A DNA stretch of 64,000 nucleotides from Prochlorococcus sp. AG-402-O16 (GCA_003216415.1 QCIY01000007.1:1-64000), one strand, 5' to 3'; shown: positions 7,530-14,251, counted from the first letter of the stretch. Numbers and translations are program-made. Notes: a model not told the origin generated them from the letters alone.

Positions 7530-7832
7530 CTATTTAAACCAACCTTTTTTCTTTGGTTTAATCTCTTCTTTAATAACTTCTTTTTTTCTCCTAAATAATC
7601 CCTTTTTTTGAAATGGTATATTTTCCTCAACAAGTTTAGATTTTCTACTAAAGAAAAAGTTTTTAGGTTCTTTTTTAATTGATTTTTTAGTATCGGAAAT
7701 CTTTGTTTTTTGAGGATTTATTTTTGAATTTTTGGGCTTTTTGTCTGCGAATAAAGTTTGATAAACAAAAAAACCAAAAATAGCAAAGAAACCTAAAGCC
7801 TGTACTATAGCAGTTCCAAGATTATCAAACAT
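7530..7832 (-). CDS. single-pass membrane protein with long basic tail, 100 aa
   Basis: An N-terminal helix (about residues 8-28, GTAIVQALGFFAIFGFFVYQ) is followed by a lysine-rich, low-complexity tail with repeated KKG(L/W)F-R/K blocks (KKGLFRRKKE and KKKGWFK). The ATG immediately follows the TAA stop of the upstream secreted-protein gene (TAAATG), so translational coupling is likely. The basic tail might bind acidic partners or nucleic acid. That is speculation. Confidence 0.55.
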   Translation of the reverse strand: MFDNLGTAIVQALGFFAIFGFFVYQTLFADKKPKNSKINPQKTKISDTKKSIKKEPKNFFFSRKSKLVEENIPFQKKGLFRRKKEVIKEEIKPKKKGWFK

Positions 7833-8018
7833 TTAGGCCTCAACTTCCTGGAGTAATTCTTTATCTTTCGCATATATACATTTTTTATCGTCAGACAAGC
7901 ATTCAATTTCTGCCCTCTTCTCAATATGAGAGCTGCATACACCTGCATTTGCATTAGATATTGAAAACAAAGTTAGTGCATCTAAAGTTAAGGCAGATGA
8001 AATTTTAAAAGATTTCAT
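7833..8018 (-). CDS. secreted cysteine-containing protein, 61 aa
   Basis: I place the start at ATG 8016-8018, which gives a signal peptide MKSFKISSALTLDALTLFSI and a likely cleavage after SNANA. An in-frame extension to 8054 would put twelve charged residues before the signal and is less likely. The mature part is about 36 residues with three cysteines (GVCSSHIEKRAEIECLSDDK, then KCIY), suggesting a disulfide. The stop abuts the start of the next gene (TAAATG). Function unknown. Confidence 0.55.
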   Translation of the reverse strand: MKSFKISSALTLDALTLFSISNANAGVCSSHIEKRAEIECLSDDKKCIYAKDKELLQEVEA

Positions 8019-8101
8019 AAGTTTTATTTTTATTATGGAAAAATAATTTCGCAATTGCGAAGATAATCTTTTCTTCTACAAAAAATATCTCCTTTTTATA
8101 T

Positions 8102-8281
8102 CTATTTGTAGTAATTAACTAAGTCAAAAATTAATATTGCTAGTAATGAAAAACCTAAAATTAAAGGTAAATAAGGATATTTATTTAAAATTTTGTTTAG
8201 TTGATTTTTCGATGTTTGTTTTTCATTTTTCTTTTCTCTAGGTGGTAAGCCTAACTCTTCCCTTCTCTTAGCTTCTCCCAT
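8102..8281 (-). CDS. DUF2839-like membrane mini-protein, 59 aa
   Basis: ATG at 8279-8281. It opens MGEAKRREELGLPPREKKNE, the conserved start of cyanobacterial DUF2839 proteins (MGEAKRR...LPPR), and ends with one hydrophobic helix (YPYLPLILGFSLLAILIFDL). The family is cyanobacterial and of unknown function. The conserved basic head is presumably on the cytoplasmic face. Confidence 0.65.
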   Translation of the reverse strand: MGEAKRREELGLPPREKKNEKQTSKNQLNKILNKYPYLPLILGFSLLAILIFDLVNYYK

Positions 8282-8407
8282 AATTTTTTAATCTATTTAA
8301 GACTATTTTATACAATTAGCAAAAGTAGTGAATTGTTCTAGATTAAAATAATTAACGGTTAATTTAGTTTTAATTTTAGATATAGTTAAATTATATAAAA
8401 AAATTAC

Positions 8408-8515
8408 ATGATAGAAGTAGTTTGGTCAGTAAATATAATGATTGCAATTCTGATTATTGGTGTTGCCTGGATTCTTTATTACATATTTACTTATGATCAA
8501 AAATTTAGTGCCTAG
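8408..8515 (+). CDS. single-helix membrane peptide, 35 aa
   Basis: ATG at 8408, TAG ending at 8515. About 23 of the 35 residues form one hydrophobic helix (VNIMIAILIIGVAWILYYIF), with YDQKFSA at the C-terminus. The length and layout resemble small photosystem or cytochrome b6f subunits, but no known one matches. The Nif11-like gene begins 4 bases after its stop, so the two are probably translated from one mRNA. Confidence 0.45.
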   Translation: MIEVVWSVNIMIAILIIGVAWILYYIFTYDQKFSA

Positions 8516-8519
8516 ATAA

Positions 8520-8702
8520 ATGTCAGAAAAAGATCTAAGTAATTTTCTAAAAAAAATAGAGCAACTTAATCAAATTGCTGAGCTAATAAAAAAAAATCCT
8601 ACTAAAAAGTTATCCCTTTCAAACTGCAAAAATCATGATGAAGTAATTAAATTAACCACTGAATGGGGTTTTGATATTGGTAAAAGGTGGGGAGAATATT
8701 AA
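8520..8702 (+). CDS. Nif11-like peptide, 60 aa
   Basis: The first helix MSEKDLSNFLKKIEQLNQIA and the distal block NHDEVIKLTTEWGFDIG match the Nif11 domain layout (S-x-x-x-L-x-x-F-L ... D-x-x-E-V-x-x-L-A-x-x-x-G-F-x-I). In Prochlorococcus, Nif11-type leaders precede prochlorosin lanthipeptide cores. Here no double-glycine leader end and no cysteine-rich core follow; the chain stops 8 residues after GFDIG. It is therefore a free-standing Nif11 peptide, and no LanM-type enzyme is present in the window. Confidence 0.6.
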   Translation: MSEKDLSNFLKKIEQLNQIAELIKKNPTKKLSLSNCKNHDEVIKLTTEWGFDIGKRWGEY

Positions 8703-8787
8703 TTGATTTTATTACCAGCATTATTAAAATTGCCATCAACTTCAAATTAAATTCCTAAAATTAATTAGTATTTCTTGTATTGGAGTT

Positions 8788-9558
8788 ATGAAAGAAATTG
8801 GAGAGGTAAAGTCAAATATATATAAAATAGCTGCTGTTACAGATAGAGGGCAAAGATTAAATAAATTAATTTCTCCTATGTATGAGGAAAAAGCTAATGA
8901 AATGGATGAATTGATTGAGGCCCTCAAAGACTTTAATTTTGAAATATCAGAAAAATCATTGTCTGGAGAGTGGGAATTGATTTTTTCTAATGTTGAATTA
9001 TTTCGAAGTTCTCCTTTCTTCCTTGCTATTGAAAAGGCATTAAATGATGAATTTAAAAGTAATCTTTTTTTTAAATTACATCAATTGCAAGTAGGATCCT
9101 TTGGCATATCTACTATTGGGAGAATTGCCCAAAAGATTGATTTTGACAAAAAAGAATTTATATCTACTTTTGACACTACAATATTTGGGCTCACAACAAT
9201 TCCTATTTTAGGTTGGTTCAAACTATTACCTACTTTTGGTGGAAGAGTAATAACCCTAGCAAGTGATTTAGTTTTAAGAAATAATTTACTTGATATGAAC
9301 TTACAAAAGACAAAAGTTTCCAAAGTTGATGGACTTAATAAGATTCCATTATTTAGTGAATTACTTATGGATAGATGGTATCCAGTAAAAGAGGTATGGA
9401 ATAAATTACCTTGGAATAAAGAATCGCCAAATTGCCAGGTTTCAATTATATATTTAGACGAAGAAATGAGAATTATGCAGGATATGTATGGGTCTATTTT
9501 TATTTATATAAGGCCTTCAATTTCCTTATTGAATTCAAATGTAATATCTAATAATTAA
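8788..9558 (+). CDS. PAP/fibrillin-family protein, 256 aa
   Basis: A fibrillin with an N-terminal helical region (MKEIGEVKSNIYKIAAVTDRG), LSGEWELIFSNVELFRSSPF as the first barrel strand, several lipocalin-like strands, and MRIMQDMYGSIFIYIR at the end. Family members are lipid-binding, thylakoid-associated proteins. At 256 aa it is close to the usual cyanobacterial length. Its shorter relative is at 5818-6360. ATG start; no strong ribosome site seen. Confidence 0.75.
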   Translation: MKEIGEVKSNIYKIAAVTDRGQRLNKLISPMYEEKANEMDELIEALKDFNFEISEKSLSGEWELIFSNVELFRSSPFFLAIEKALNDEFKSNLFFKLHQLQVGSFGISTIGRIAQKIDFDKKEFISTFDTTIFGLTTIPILGWFKLLPTFGGRVITLASDLVLRNNLLDMNLQKTKVSKVDGLNKIPLFSELLMDRWYPVKEVWNKLPWNKESPNCQVSIIYLDEEMRIMQDMYGSIFIYIRPSISLLNSNVISNN

Positions 9559-9692
9559 TTAAAAGAATGACTAATATTCTTAGTAATTTATAAAATAAAT
9601 CTATTAAAAAATTTATTTTAAAGATTAATTGATAAAAACATCTCACATCTCAAATACAAATTGGTTAAGTTCATAATGAACATTTTTTTATT

Positions 9693-10007
9693 ATGCTTAG
9701 AAATCAAGAAAAAAATTCAGTTGTTAGAGGAATATTCTTAATAGGAGGATGGGGCTTAGGTCTAGATAGATTCTACGAAGGAGATAAAAAAGGTGGTTTT
9801 TTATCAATCATTGGTTGGAGTATCACATTTTTTAGCTTTATTTCTCTTAAATGTTCAGGTTATGAATATGTTGAGGGTGTGAAAAATTATTCAGATTATT
9901 CTCCTAATCCATTAATAGTATTACCTTTACTTGCAGGAGCATATGGTGGCTTCCTAATAATTAAGAAGGCTTTTAGATTAGCAAAGCAATTTGAGAATGC
10001 AGAATAA
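9693..10007 (+). CDS. TM2-domain-like membrane protein, 104 aa
   Basis: Residues 10-50 read like a TM2 domain: a first helix, then GLGLDRFYEGDKKGGFLSII with the conserved D-R-F-Y turn, then a second helix. A third hydrophobic segment lies near residues 74-90. TM2 proteins are small membrane proteins of mostly unknown role. Start ATG at 9693. Confidence 0.6.
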   Translation: MLRNQEKNSVVRGIFLIGGWGLGLDRFYEGDKKGGFLSIIGWSITFFSFISLKCSGYEYVEGVKNYSDYSPNPLIVLPLLAGAYGGFLIIKKAFRLAKQFENAE

Positions 10008-10025
10008 AACTATCAGTTCGCAAAT

Positions 10026-10187
10026 TCAAGATAATAATCCAGACCCTTTCAAATAAAATTTAAGTAAAAGAATTACTAAAAGGTTTACTATTGCTAAGGC
10101 TACTAAACCATTTCTATTTTTTACATCTAATTTCTTGACTAAATTAGAAAGATAAACGACTGGATTTTCAGGCTCTTTATTATCCAA
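10026..10187 (-). CDS. single-pass membrane mini-protein, 53 aa
   Basis: The likely start is TTG at 10185-10187 and the stop is TGA at 10026-10028. The N-terminus is polar (DNKEPENPVVYLSNLVKKLD), followed by VKNRNGLVALAIVNLLVILL, a hydrophobic helix reminiscent in spacing of the single helix of Hli proteins (x-N-G-x-x-A). The signature glutamate is missing, so it is not called Hli. Start choice is uncertain because no ATG is present. Confidence 0.4.
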   Translation of the reverse strand: MDNKEPENPVVYLSNLVKKLDVKNRNGLVALAIVNLLVILLLKFYLKGSGLLS

Positions 10188-10283
10188 ATTTTATTTAAAT
10201 ATTAATTTGAAAAGAAAATATCACAGTTTCATTTGAAGAATCAAAATTGTAAAGAGGAATATTCAAAAAGAAATAAATAATTT

Positions 10284-10658
10284 CTAACCCATAATTCCTG
10301 CATTTCTTAAAAAAGCTTTACCCATATTGCCAATTACAAAAAATAGAGACAAATTAATTAAAAGGATTATCAATAATGCCAACATTTTATAGTTTGGATT
10401 AGTTGAAATGCCATCAAATCCATTATTAAGAAATCTTTTAAAAAGTGATTTGTCAATTTTTAGTTTTTGTTGCTCAGAATCAAGATTTATATTTTCTTCT
10501 GGAGAATCTTGATTACTTGCTTTCTCTAGAAATTCTGTAAATGCCTTCACATTCTCTTCTTTTTTATTCCCCTCATTAAGATCTTTATTATCTTCATTCA
10601 AATTGGGGGCCGATTCGATTGAATTATTTTCATCAGGATTAAGTTTTGAATCTTCCAA
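10284..10658 (-). CDS. acidic tail-anchored membrane protein, 124 aa
   Basis: About 70 residues of acidic, asparagine-rich low-complexity sequence are followed by a short basic stretch (KIDKSLFKRFLNNGFDG) and one C-terminal membrane helix (residues about 92-111). The start is TTG at 10656-10658. A TATACT element lies only about 7 bases upstream of that TTG, so if it is the -10 box the mRNA would be almost leaderless. No family is recognised. Confidence 0.5.
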   Translation of the reverse strand: MEDSKLNPDENNSIESAPNLNEDNKDLNEGNKKEENVKAFTEFLEKASNQDSPEENINLDSEQQKLKIDKSLFKRFLNNGFDGISTNPNYKMLALLIILLINLSLFFVIGNMGKAFLRNAGIMG

Positions 10659-10692
10659 ATTAGTAGTATATGCTAGGAGTATATTACACCAT

Positions 10693-10727
10693 AAAAAAAA
10701 CCCACTCGATCAACTGAGGAGAGGGTT
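10693..10727 (-). terminator. isolated minus-strand rho-independent terminator
   Basis: On the minus strand the sequence is AACCC-T-CTC ... GAG-T-GGGTT followed by eight T residues: a 5 bp plus 3 bp stem with one mismatch, an 11-base loop and a T run. No minus-strand coding gene lies to its right (the next gene is on the plus strand at 10812), so it does not terminate a known mRNA. It may end a short RNA starting between about 10750 and 10800. Confidence 0.55.
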
Positions 10728-10811
10728 AGCTAAGGATAAAGTTCTTATTAAGATAATAATTTATTTTAATTAAATTTGCGGTAATAGAATTATGAAGTTT
10801 TAATTTAGTTT

Positions 10812-11042
10812 ATGGTCAAAGTATTTTTTTTACATATGTTAGATGCGAATACTAAAAAAGCCTGTAAAGATGATCCCTCAATAAGAGAAATTAAAATTAG
10901 AAATATAGAACATGCTATTGAACAAGCAGAATTAATGATAAAAGAATCAAAAATGAGCCAAGAAGAATTAATCTTCTTAAAAAGAAAAATATCGGACTCA
11001 AGACAGGATTTAGAGATACTTTATTTAATGAAAATTCAATGA
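10812..11042 (+). CDS. hypothetical helical protein, 76 aa
   Basis: A soluble, mostly helical protein (two long charged helices: IREIKIRNIEHAIEQAELMI and SQEELIFLKRKISDSRQDLE). The start at 10812 gives MVKVFFLHM before MLDANTKK. The internal ATG at 10836 is an equally good start and removes a hydrophobic head that does not fit the rest. No family is recognised. Confidence 0.5.
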   Translation: MVKVFFLHMLDANTKKACKDDPSIREIKIRNIEHAIEQAELMIKESKMSQEELIFLKRKISDSRQDLEILYLMKIQ

Positions 11043-11158
11043 ATATAATATTTTTTAATCTTTAAAAAGGTTTGAATTTTGCCAATAAAATTAATTTGTA
11101 TATTTGAAGACTAATAAATTTAAAAGGGAATGTAAGAATTTATATAAAGTTTCTAGTT

Positions 11159-11260
11159 ATGTCTAAGAATAATCTATATATTCCTTTAAAGGTTGTTCCA
11201 TACATCTTTATTTCAATTACTGCTATTGCAATAACAGCAGCTACATATGTAATTACTTAG
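11159..11260 (+). CDS. single-helix membrane peptide, 33 aa
   Basis: ATG at 11159, TAG ending at 11260. The peptide is MSKNNLYIPLKVVPYIFISI plus TAIAITAATYVIT: a short polar head and one transmembrane helix reaching the C-terminus. Size and shape are those of photosystem small subunits, but the identity is unknown. Confidence 0.4.
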   Translation: MSKNNLYIPLKVVPYIFISITAIAITAATYVIT

Positions 11261-11332
11261 TTTTATATGCTATTGAAATTCTCTAAAGTTTTAGATACTA
11301 AATAAATTAAAATATTTGTAAAAACTAATTAT

Positions 11333-11575
11333 ATGAATAAAGTCAAAATAGCAATTTTTATAATATCAATAACCATATTATCCCTTATTGGAATTAAAAA
11401 ATTAATTTATATATATCAAGCTAAAGATTTTAAAAATAAAGAAGAATCGATCTTAAACGAATCTGTACGTGTATTAAATGAATGCTTCGATCTAGAAAAC
11501 AAAAAAAAACGAACGCTTAATAAATCAATTGAATTAATTGAATATTGTTTAGAGGAATATGGATATAAAAACTGA
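11333..11575 (+). CDS. signal-anchored hypothetical protein, 80 aa
   Basis: N-terminal hydrophobic anchor (residues 4-26) followed by a charged helical domain with two cysteines (NECFDLENKKKRTLNKS and IEYCLEEYG). It is probably held on the periplasmic or lumenal side by the anchor. No family is recognised. Confidence 0.5.
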   Translation: MNKVKIAIFIISITILSLIGIKKLIYIYQAKDFKNKEESILNESVRVLNECFDLENKKKRTLNKSIELIEYCLEEYGYKN

Positions 11576-11710
11576 TTTCAAAATTTTAATGATGAATTCC
11601 TTAATACTTCACTAATATGCAGATTAAGACAATTATTTTTGATCAATTAGCTTGGTATTTTCCATGATTTTTTATTATTAATAATATTTTCCTAATTTAA
11701 TGTTTTTGAA

Positions 11711-12118
11711 ATGACTAAAGTCAAGTGTTCTTATTTAGGAGATTTAAAATGCGAAGCTATTCATCTACAATCAGGAAGTCTTATTAAAACAGACGCGCCT
11801 TTAGATCACTGTGGTAAAGGTGAAAGTTTTTCACCAACTGATTTATTAGCGACATCATTAGGGTCTTGCCTACTAACCATTATGGCAATCAAAGCTAAAT
11901 CGAAAGGATTTGATTTGGATGGTATATATTTAAATATTGAAAAACTAATGACACAAAATAGCGAGAGAAAAATAAAAGAACTTATAATAGACATCTTTAT
12001 ACCTGAACGCACTTCTACTGAAACTATTGATTTTTTGAAAAAAGCTTCCAAAGAATGTCCAGTTACAAGAAATTTATCTCAAGAAATAGATATTAAAATT
12101 AGTTGGCATAATGAATAA
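11711..12118 (+). CDS. OsmC/Ohr-family protein
   Basis: 135 aa with the two catalytic cysteines of OsmC-type peroxidases: C53 in LLATSLGSCLLTIM and C116 in KECPVTRNL. The long central helix ATSLGSCLLTIMAIKAKSKG is also typical. OsmC/Ohr proteins reduce organic hydroperoxides using lipoyl- or thioredoxin-type donors, protecting membranes. Subfamily (OsmC, Ohr or YhfA) cannot be fixed by eye. ATG start; a putative coupled 36-codon membrane peptide follows after 30 bases. Confidence 0.88.
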   Translation: MTKVKCSYLGDLKCEAIHLQSGSLIKTDAPLDHCGKGESFSPTDLLATSLGSCLLTIMAIKAKSKGFDLDGIYLNIEKLMTQNSERKIKELIIDIFIPERTSTETIDFLKKASKECPVTRNLSQEIDIKISWHNE

Positions 12119-12148
12119 ATATCAAAAATAGTAATTACATAAAAAACA

Positions 12149-12259
12149 TTGAAATACTTTATTGGAATAATCATTCTGTTATTTGGAATATATGTAATGA
12201 CAGATTTGGCATTAAAGACTAGGTATAAAAGAAAAAGACTTTCCAAAGGAAAAAAGTAA
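12149..12259 (+). CDS. single-pass basic membrane peptide, 36 aa
   Basis: TTG at 12149 followed by KYFIGIIILLFGIYVMTDLA, then LKTRYKRKRLSKGKK and TAA ending at 12259. One membrane helix with a strongly positive C-terminal tail (about ten K/R in 15 residues) fits a bacterial inner-membrane peptide with the tail in the cytoplasm. It follows the OsmC gene on the same strand. No known family. Confidence 0.4.
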   Translation: MKYFIGIIILLFGIYVMTDLALKTRYKRKRLSKGKK

Positions 12260-12334
12260 ACCTTTTAAATTTCATTTTTGAATATTAAGGAAGTAGATTT
12301 ATCGTTGTACTAAGAATTAAGGCATATTTTAGTT

Positions 12335-12619
12335 TTATTTTTCCACTATTTTTTGGTCAATCAAACTAATCAAAGGGATCATGAAATTTACATTTATTCC
12401 AACAGTGCACCATGTATACGTAATAAGAAAAATTATTTTTATAAATAAATTAGGGGGTAAGGTGAAAAATATTTTGAAAAACCCTCCAATGAATAATATC
12501 AATATTCCAATTTGCAAAAGACCTTTAATTATCCATTTAAGTCCATTTTTTTTAATGTTTATATAAAACCAGAAAAAAACAGAACTAGACAACAAAAAAT
12601 ATATGAAATTTATGATCAT
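12335..12619 (-). CDS. hypothetical membrane protein, 94 aa
   Basis: Three hydrophobic segments (residues about 3-20, 33-51 and 60-85). No catalytic motif is recognisable. The start is ATG at 12617-12619. A perfect palindrome TGATAATTATCA lies 45-56 bases upstream. The plus-strand ORF inside it is a shadow. Function unknown. Confidence 0.5.
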   Translation of the reverse strand: MIINFIYFLLSSSVFFWFYINIKKNGLKWIIKGLLQIGILILFIGGFFKIFFTLPPNLFIKIIFLITYTWCTVGINVNFMIPLISLIDQKIVEK

Positions 12620-12663
12620 CTTTTTAAAGAAAATCTAATAAATTTGCCATAATCAAGGCATGA

Positions 12664-12675
12664 TGATAATTATCA
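12664..12675. promoter_or_regulatory. Fur/Zur-like palindrome TGATAATTATCA
   Basis: This perfect 12-base inverted repeat sits 45 bases upstream of the minus-strand membrane-protein gene. It resembles half-site pairs of Fur-family operators (GATAAT / ATTATC), but the two halves abut, unlike the 15- to 19-base boxes with a central base. In AT-rich DNA such palindromes also arise by chance. Confidence 0.25.
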
Positions 12676-12753
12676 CTTTTTTATCTACTAATTTTTTATA
12701 AAAATGGAAAAGTTATACAAAAAACAATAAAAATAAATTTTTAACTTTTTATT

Positions 12754-13143
12754 TTAAAACATCTTCGATTTTATTAAATCAACTCTTTTTTGATTCACTC
12801 CCAAATCACTTTCTCCAACTCTTGATTCTGATCTTATTGATAAGATGTTTGATTCAGGTAGAAAGGATACTTCTAAGTCGTCTACATACTTCATCCATTT
12901 ACTGGTTGCCTCAGCATGAAGATAATCGCCATCAATTTCAACAATCTCAGTTCTTGGAGTGTTTTCGATAACTGTTTTAATCTCTTTAAAAGGTTTCTCA
13001 ATATTGTTAACATCCCATTCCTCTCGTACACAATGTGCAATCTCTACACAAGGTTCTAGTTCTACATGTGAGGCAAATGATGAAGAAGGGAATAAAAAGC
13101 TTGAACAAATAAAAATTCCTAATAAAAGTATTTTCATTAACAT
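12754..13143 (-). CDS. DUF1499-family secreted protein, 129 aa
   Basis: A signal peptide (MKILLLGIFICSSFLFPSSS, cleavage near SFAS) precedes a DUF1499 domain: CVEIAHCVREEW, a helix with KPFKEIKTVIENTPRTEIVE, GDYLHAEATSKWMKYVDDLE and the terminal FLPESNILSIRSESRVGESD, which matches the family's conserved I-x-x-R-S-x-S-R-x-G-x-x-D-x-G-x-N-R signature. There are two in-frame ATG codons (13143 and 13137), and the second gives the cleaner signal peptide. The family is found in cyanobacteria and plastids, and its function is unknown. Confidence 0.75.
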   Translation of the reverse strand: MLMKILLLGIFICSSFLFPSSSFASHVELEPCVEIAHCVREEWDVNNIEKPFKEIKTVIENTPRTEIVEIDGDYLHAEATSKWMKYVDDLEVSFLPESNILSIRSESRVGESDLGVNQKRVDLIKSKMF

Positions 13144-13279
13144 AAGATTTCAATATTGAATAATCTAACGAATTAAATCACTAATTTGTATTGATGGTTT
13201 TAATAATTTTTCAAGAAAGAATTTATATTTTGTATCTGTACATCCAGGTATTAAATAAGTATTCTATTTCTCTAATAAA

Positions 13280-13378
13280 ACAAAAAAAAAGATCTCATAT
13301 AGAGATCTTTTTAAAATTGATTTAAAACAAGTGTTTCCTTGTTTCCACTGTAATAAATCAATTCCTCCTACACACATA
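13280..13378 (-). ncRNA. Yfr2-type small RNA with terminator
   Basis: Read on the minus strand, this region has the Yfr2-family hallmarks. Two GGAAACA copies (GGAAACAAGGAAACA, 13332-13346) are shown in a loop closed by a perfect 10 bp stem (AATTGATTTA at 13354-13363 with TAAATCAATT at 13315-13324) plus an inner AGTG/CACT stem. A rho-independent terminator follows: an 11 bp stem (13286-13296 with 13302-13312), a five-base loop and a run of T. The 5' end probably lies near 13376, with GTGTGTAGGAGG just inside. Yfr2-5 RNAs are abundant in marine picocyanobacteria. The assignment is by motif and structure, not by alignment. Confidence 0.75.
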
Positions 13379-13454
13379 TTTACTATGACACCTAAATTTA
13401 AAATATGTAATACCTATTAGACCTCTATCTTATCTGTCACATTACTAAAAATAC

Positions 13455-13557
13455 AAAAAGTACTCGAACATTGCAGTCGAGTACTTTTTAAGTTATCAGA
13501 AAAAAGTGTGTGAGGAGTTTCTGATTAATTTAACTTACTCCGCAGGTAATCCAAAAG
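13455..13557 (-). ncRNA. second Yfr1-core RNA (Yfr1-like), with terminator
   Basis: Minus-strand RNA carrying ACTCCTCACACAC (complement of 13506-13518), identical over 13-14 bases to the core of the canonical yfr1 at 41.4 kb. The core lies in a 15-base loop closed by an 8 bp stem (ATCAGAAA 13518-13525 with TTTCTGAT 13495-13502). It is followed by a perfect 13 bp terminator hairpin (13455-13467 with 13477-13489, nine-base loop) ending in T. A TATACT -10 element lies at 13563-13568, which would place the 5' end near 13556 and give about 100 nt. The canonical yfr1 has a GGGG/CCCC 5' hairpin and an unpaired core, so this is a different RNA and not a simple duplicate. Confidence 0.65.
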
Positions 13558-13639
13558 GCTACAGTATAAATTACTAATTATTTAAATATTTCAAAAAATT
13601 TTGACCGTTGATGAAAAAAATTATCAAACTCAAAAAAAC

Positions 13640-13774
13640 ATGAAAAGTATTTATAAAAAAATCATTTTTATAATTTCAGCAATTGCTCTTTTCACAGTAA
13701 TAGTAGTAGTTGTCAAATATTCGCTTAGCTACATTGAAAATAATCCTGAAAAATACTTACCTACTCAAAAATAA
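13640..13774 (+). CDS. signal-anchored membrane peptide, 44 aa
   Basis: ATG at 13640, TAA ending at 13774. Basic N-terminus (MKSIYKK), one strong helix (IIFIISAIALFTVIVVVVKY) and a polar tail SLSYIENNPEKYLPTQK. It is probably a single-pass protein with the tail outside or in the lumen. It lies just right of the two RNA genes on the opposite strand, with the putative Yfr1-like promoter facing away from it. Function unknown. Confidence 0.45.
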   Translation: MKSIYKKIIFIISAIALFTVIVVVVKYSLSYIENNPEKYLPTQK

Positions 13775-13851
13775 GACAAAAATTAAGTATAAATTCACTT
13801 TAAAAAATCCATAAAGTGTCCTAAAGATGTTCTACATAGAAAGATTGAGTC

Positions 13852-13995
13852 ATGAAAATCGAAAATACTTCAGTTTTTAATCAGAATAATATTGATTTAA
13901 ATCAATTTAAAAGTAAGCATAAATATCAAATACTTGAGAACTACTGGAAGATAAGAAAGAAAGAGTGTGAAAAAAATCTTTCAAAAGTTTGCTAA
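13852..13995 (+). CDS. polar mini-protein, 47 aa
   Basis: ATG at 13852, TAA ending at 13995. A hydrophilic, basic peptide with an asparagine-rich head (MKIENTSVFNQNNIDLNQFK) and a helical segment YQILENYWKIRKKECEKNLS. If the next gene starts at 13967 the two overlap by 29 bases. If that gene starts at 14003 they do not. No known family. Confidence 0.4.
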   Translation: MKIENTSVFNQNNIDLNQFKSKHKYQILENYWKIRKKECEKNLSKVC

Positions 13996-14251
13996 GAGGA
14001 TTATGAATTTTATTTTTTCTTTTTTAGTAGCTTCTGTGATGTGGGTACAAGTTCCTCAATGGGAAGCTGACTGGTCAAAATGTGCAGTAGATGTTCCCGA
14101 TTCATCATGTCACTGGTACGTTGCCGCTCCCGATAATACTTTTGGGGAGGGATTTAATTGGGAAAACGCTCCTTGGTTTGATGCTAATGGATTGCAGGAT
14201 GTAGCTAAGATTGAGAAAGAATCTGTAGTAGAAAAGCTACAAAATAACTAA
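13967..14251 (+). CDS. secreted hypothetical protein, up to 94 aa
   Basis: An N-terminal signal peptide (KRIMNFIFSFLVASVMWVQV) is followed by a short mature domain rich in W, D and P, with two cysteines (DWSKCAVDVPDSSCHWYVAA), suggesting a disulfide-containing lumenal or periplasmic protein. Two starts are possible: GTG at 13967, or ATG at 14003 preceded by AAGAGGAT. The second avoids the overlap with the upstream peptide and gives a normal signal length. Function unknown. Confidence 0.55.
   Translation: MKKIFQKFAKRIMNFIFSFLVASVMWVQVPQWEADWSKCAVDVPDSSCHWYVAAPDNTFGEGFNWENAPWFDANGLQDVAKIEKESVVEKLQNN

Noticed and set aside
8019-8054. N-terminal extension of the 61-aa secreted protein
   Set aside because: It would place charged residues before the signal peptide; the internal ATG gives a normal signal.
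12381-12566. Plus-strand ORF of 61 codons
   Set aside because: Lies wholly inside the minus-strand three-helix membrane protein and lacks a ribosome site.
13364-13376. CCTCCTACACACA on the plus strand, similar to the Yfr1 core
   Set aside because: It differs from the core by an insertion and falls in the 5' end of the Yfr2-like RNA on the other strand; it is better explained as a pairing site.
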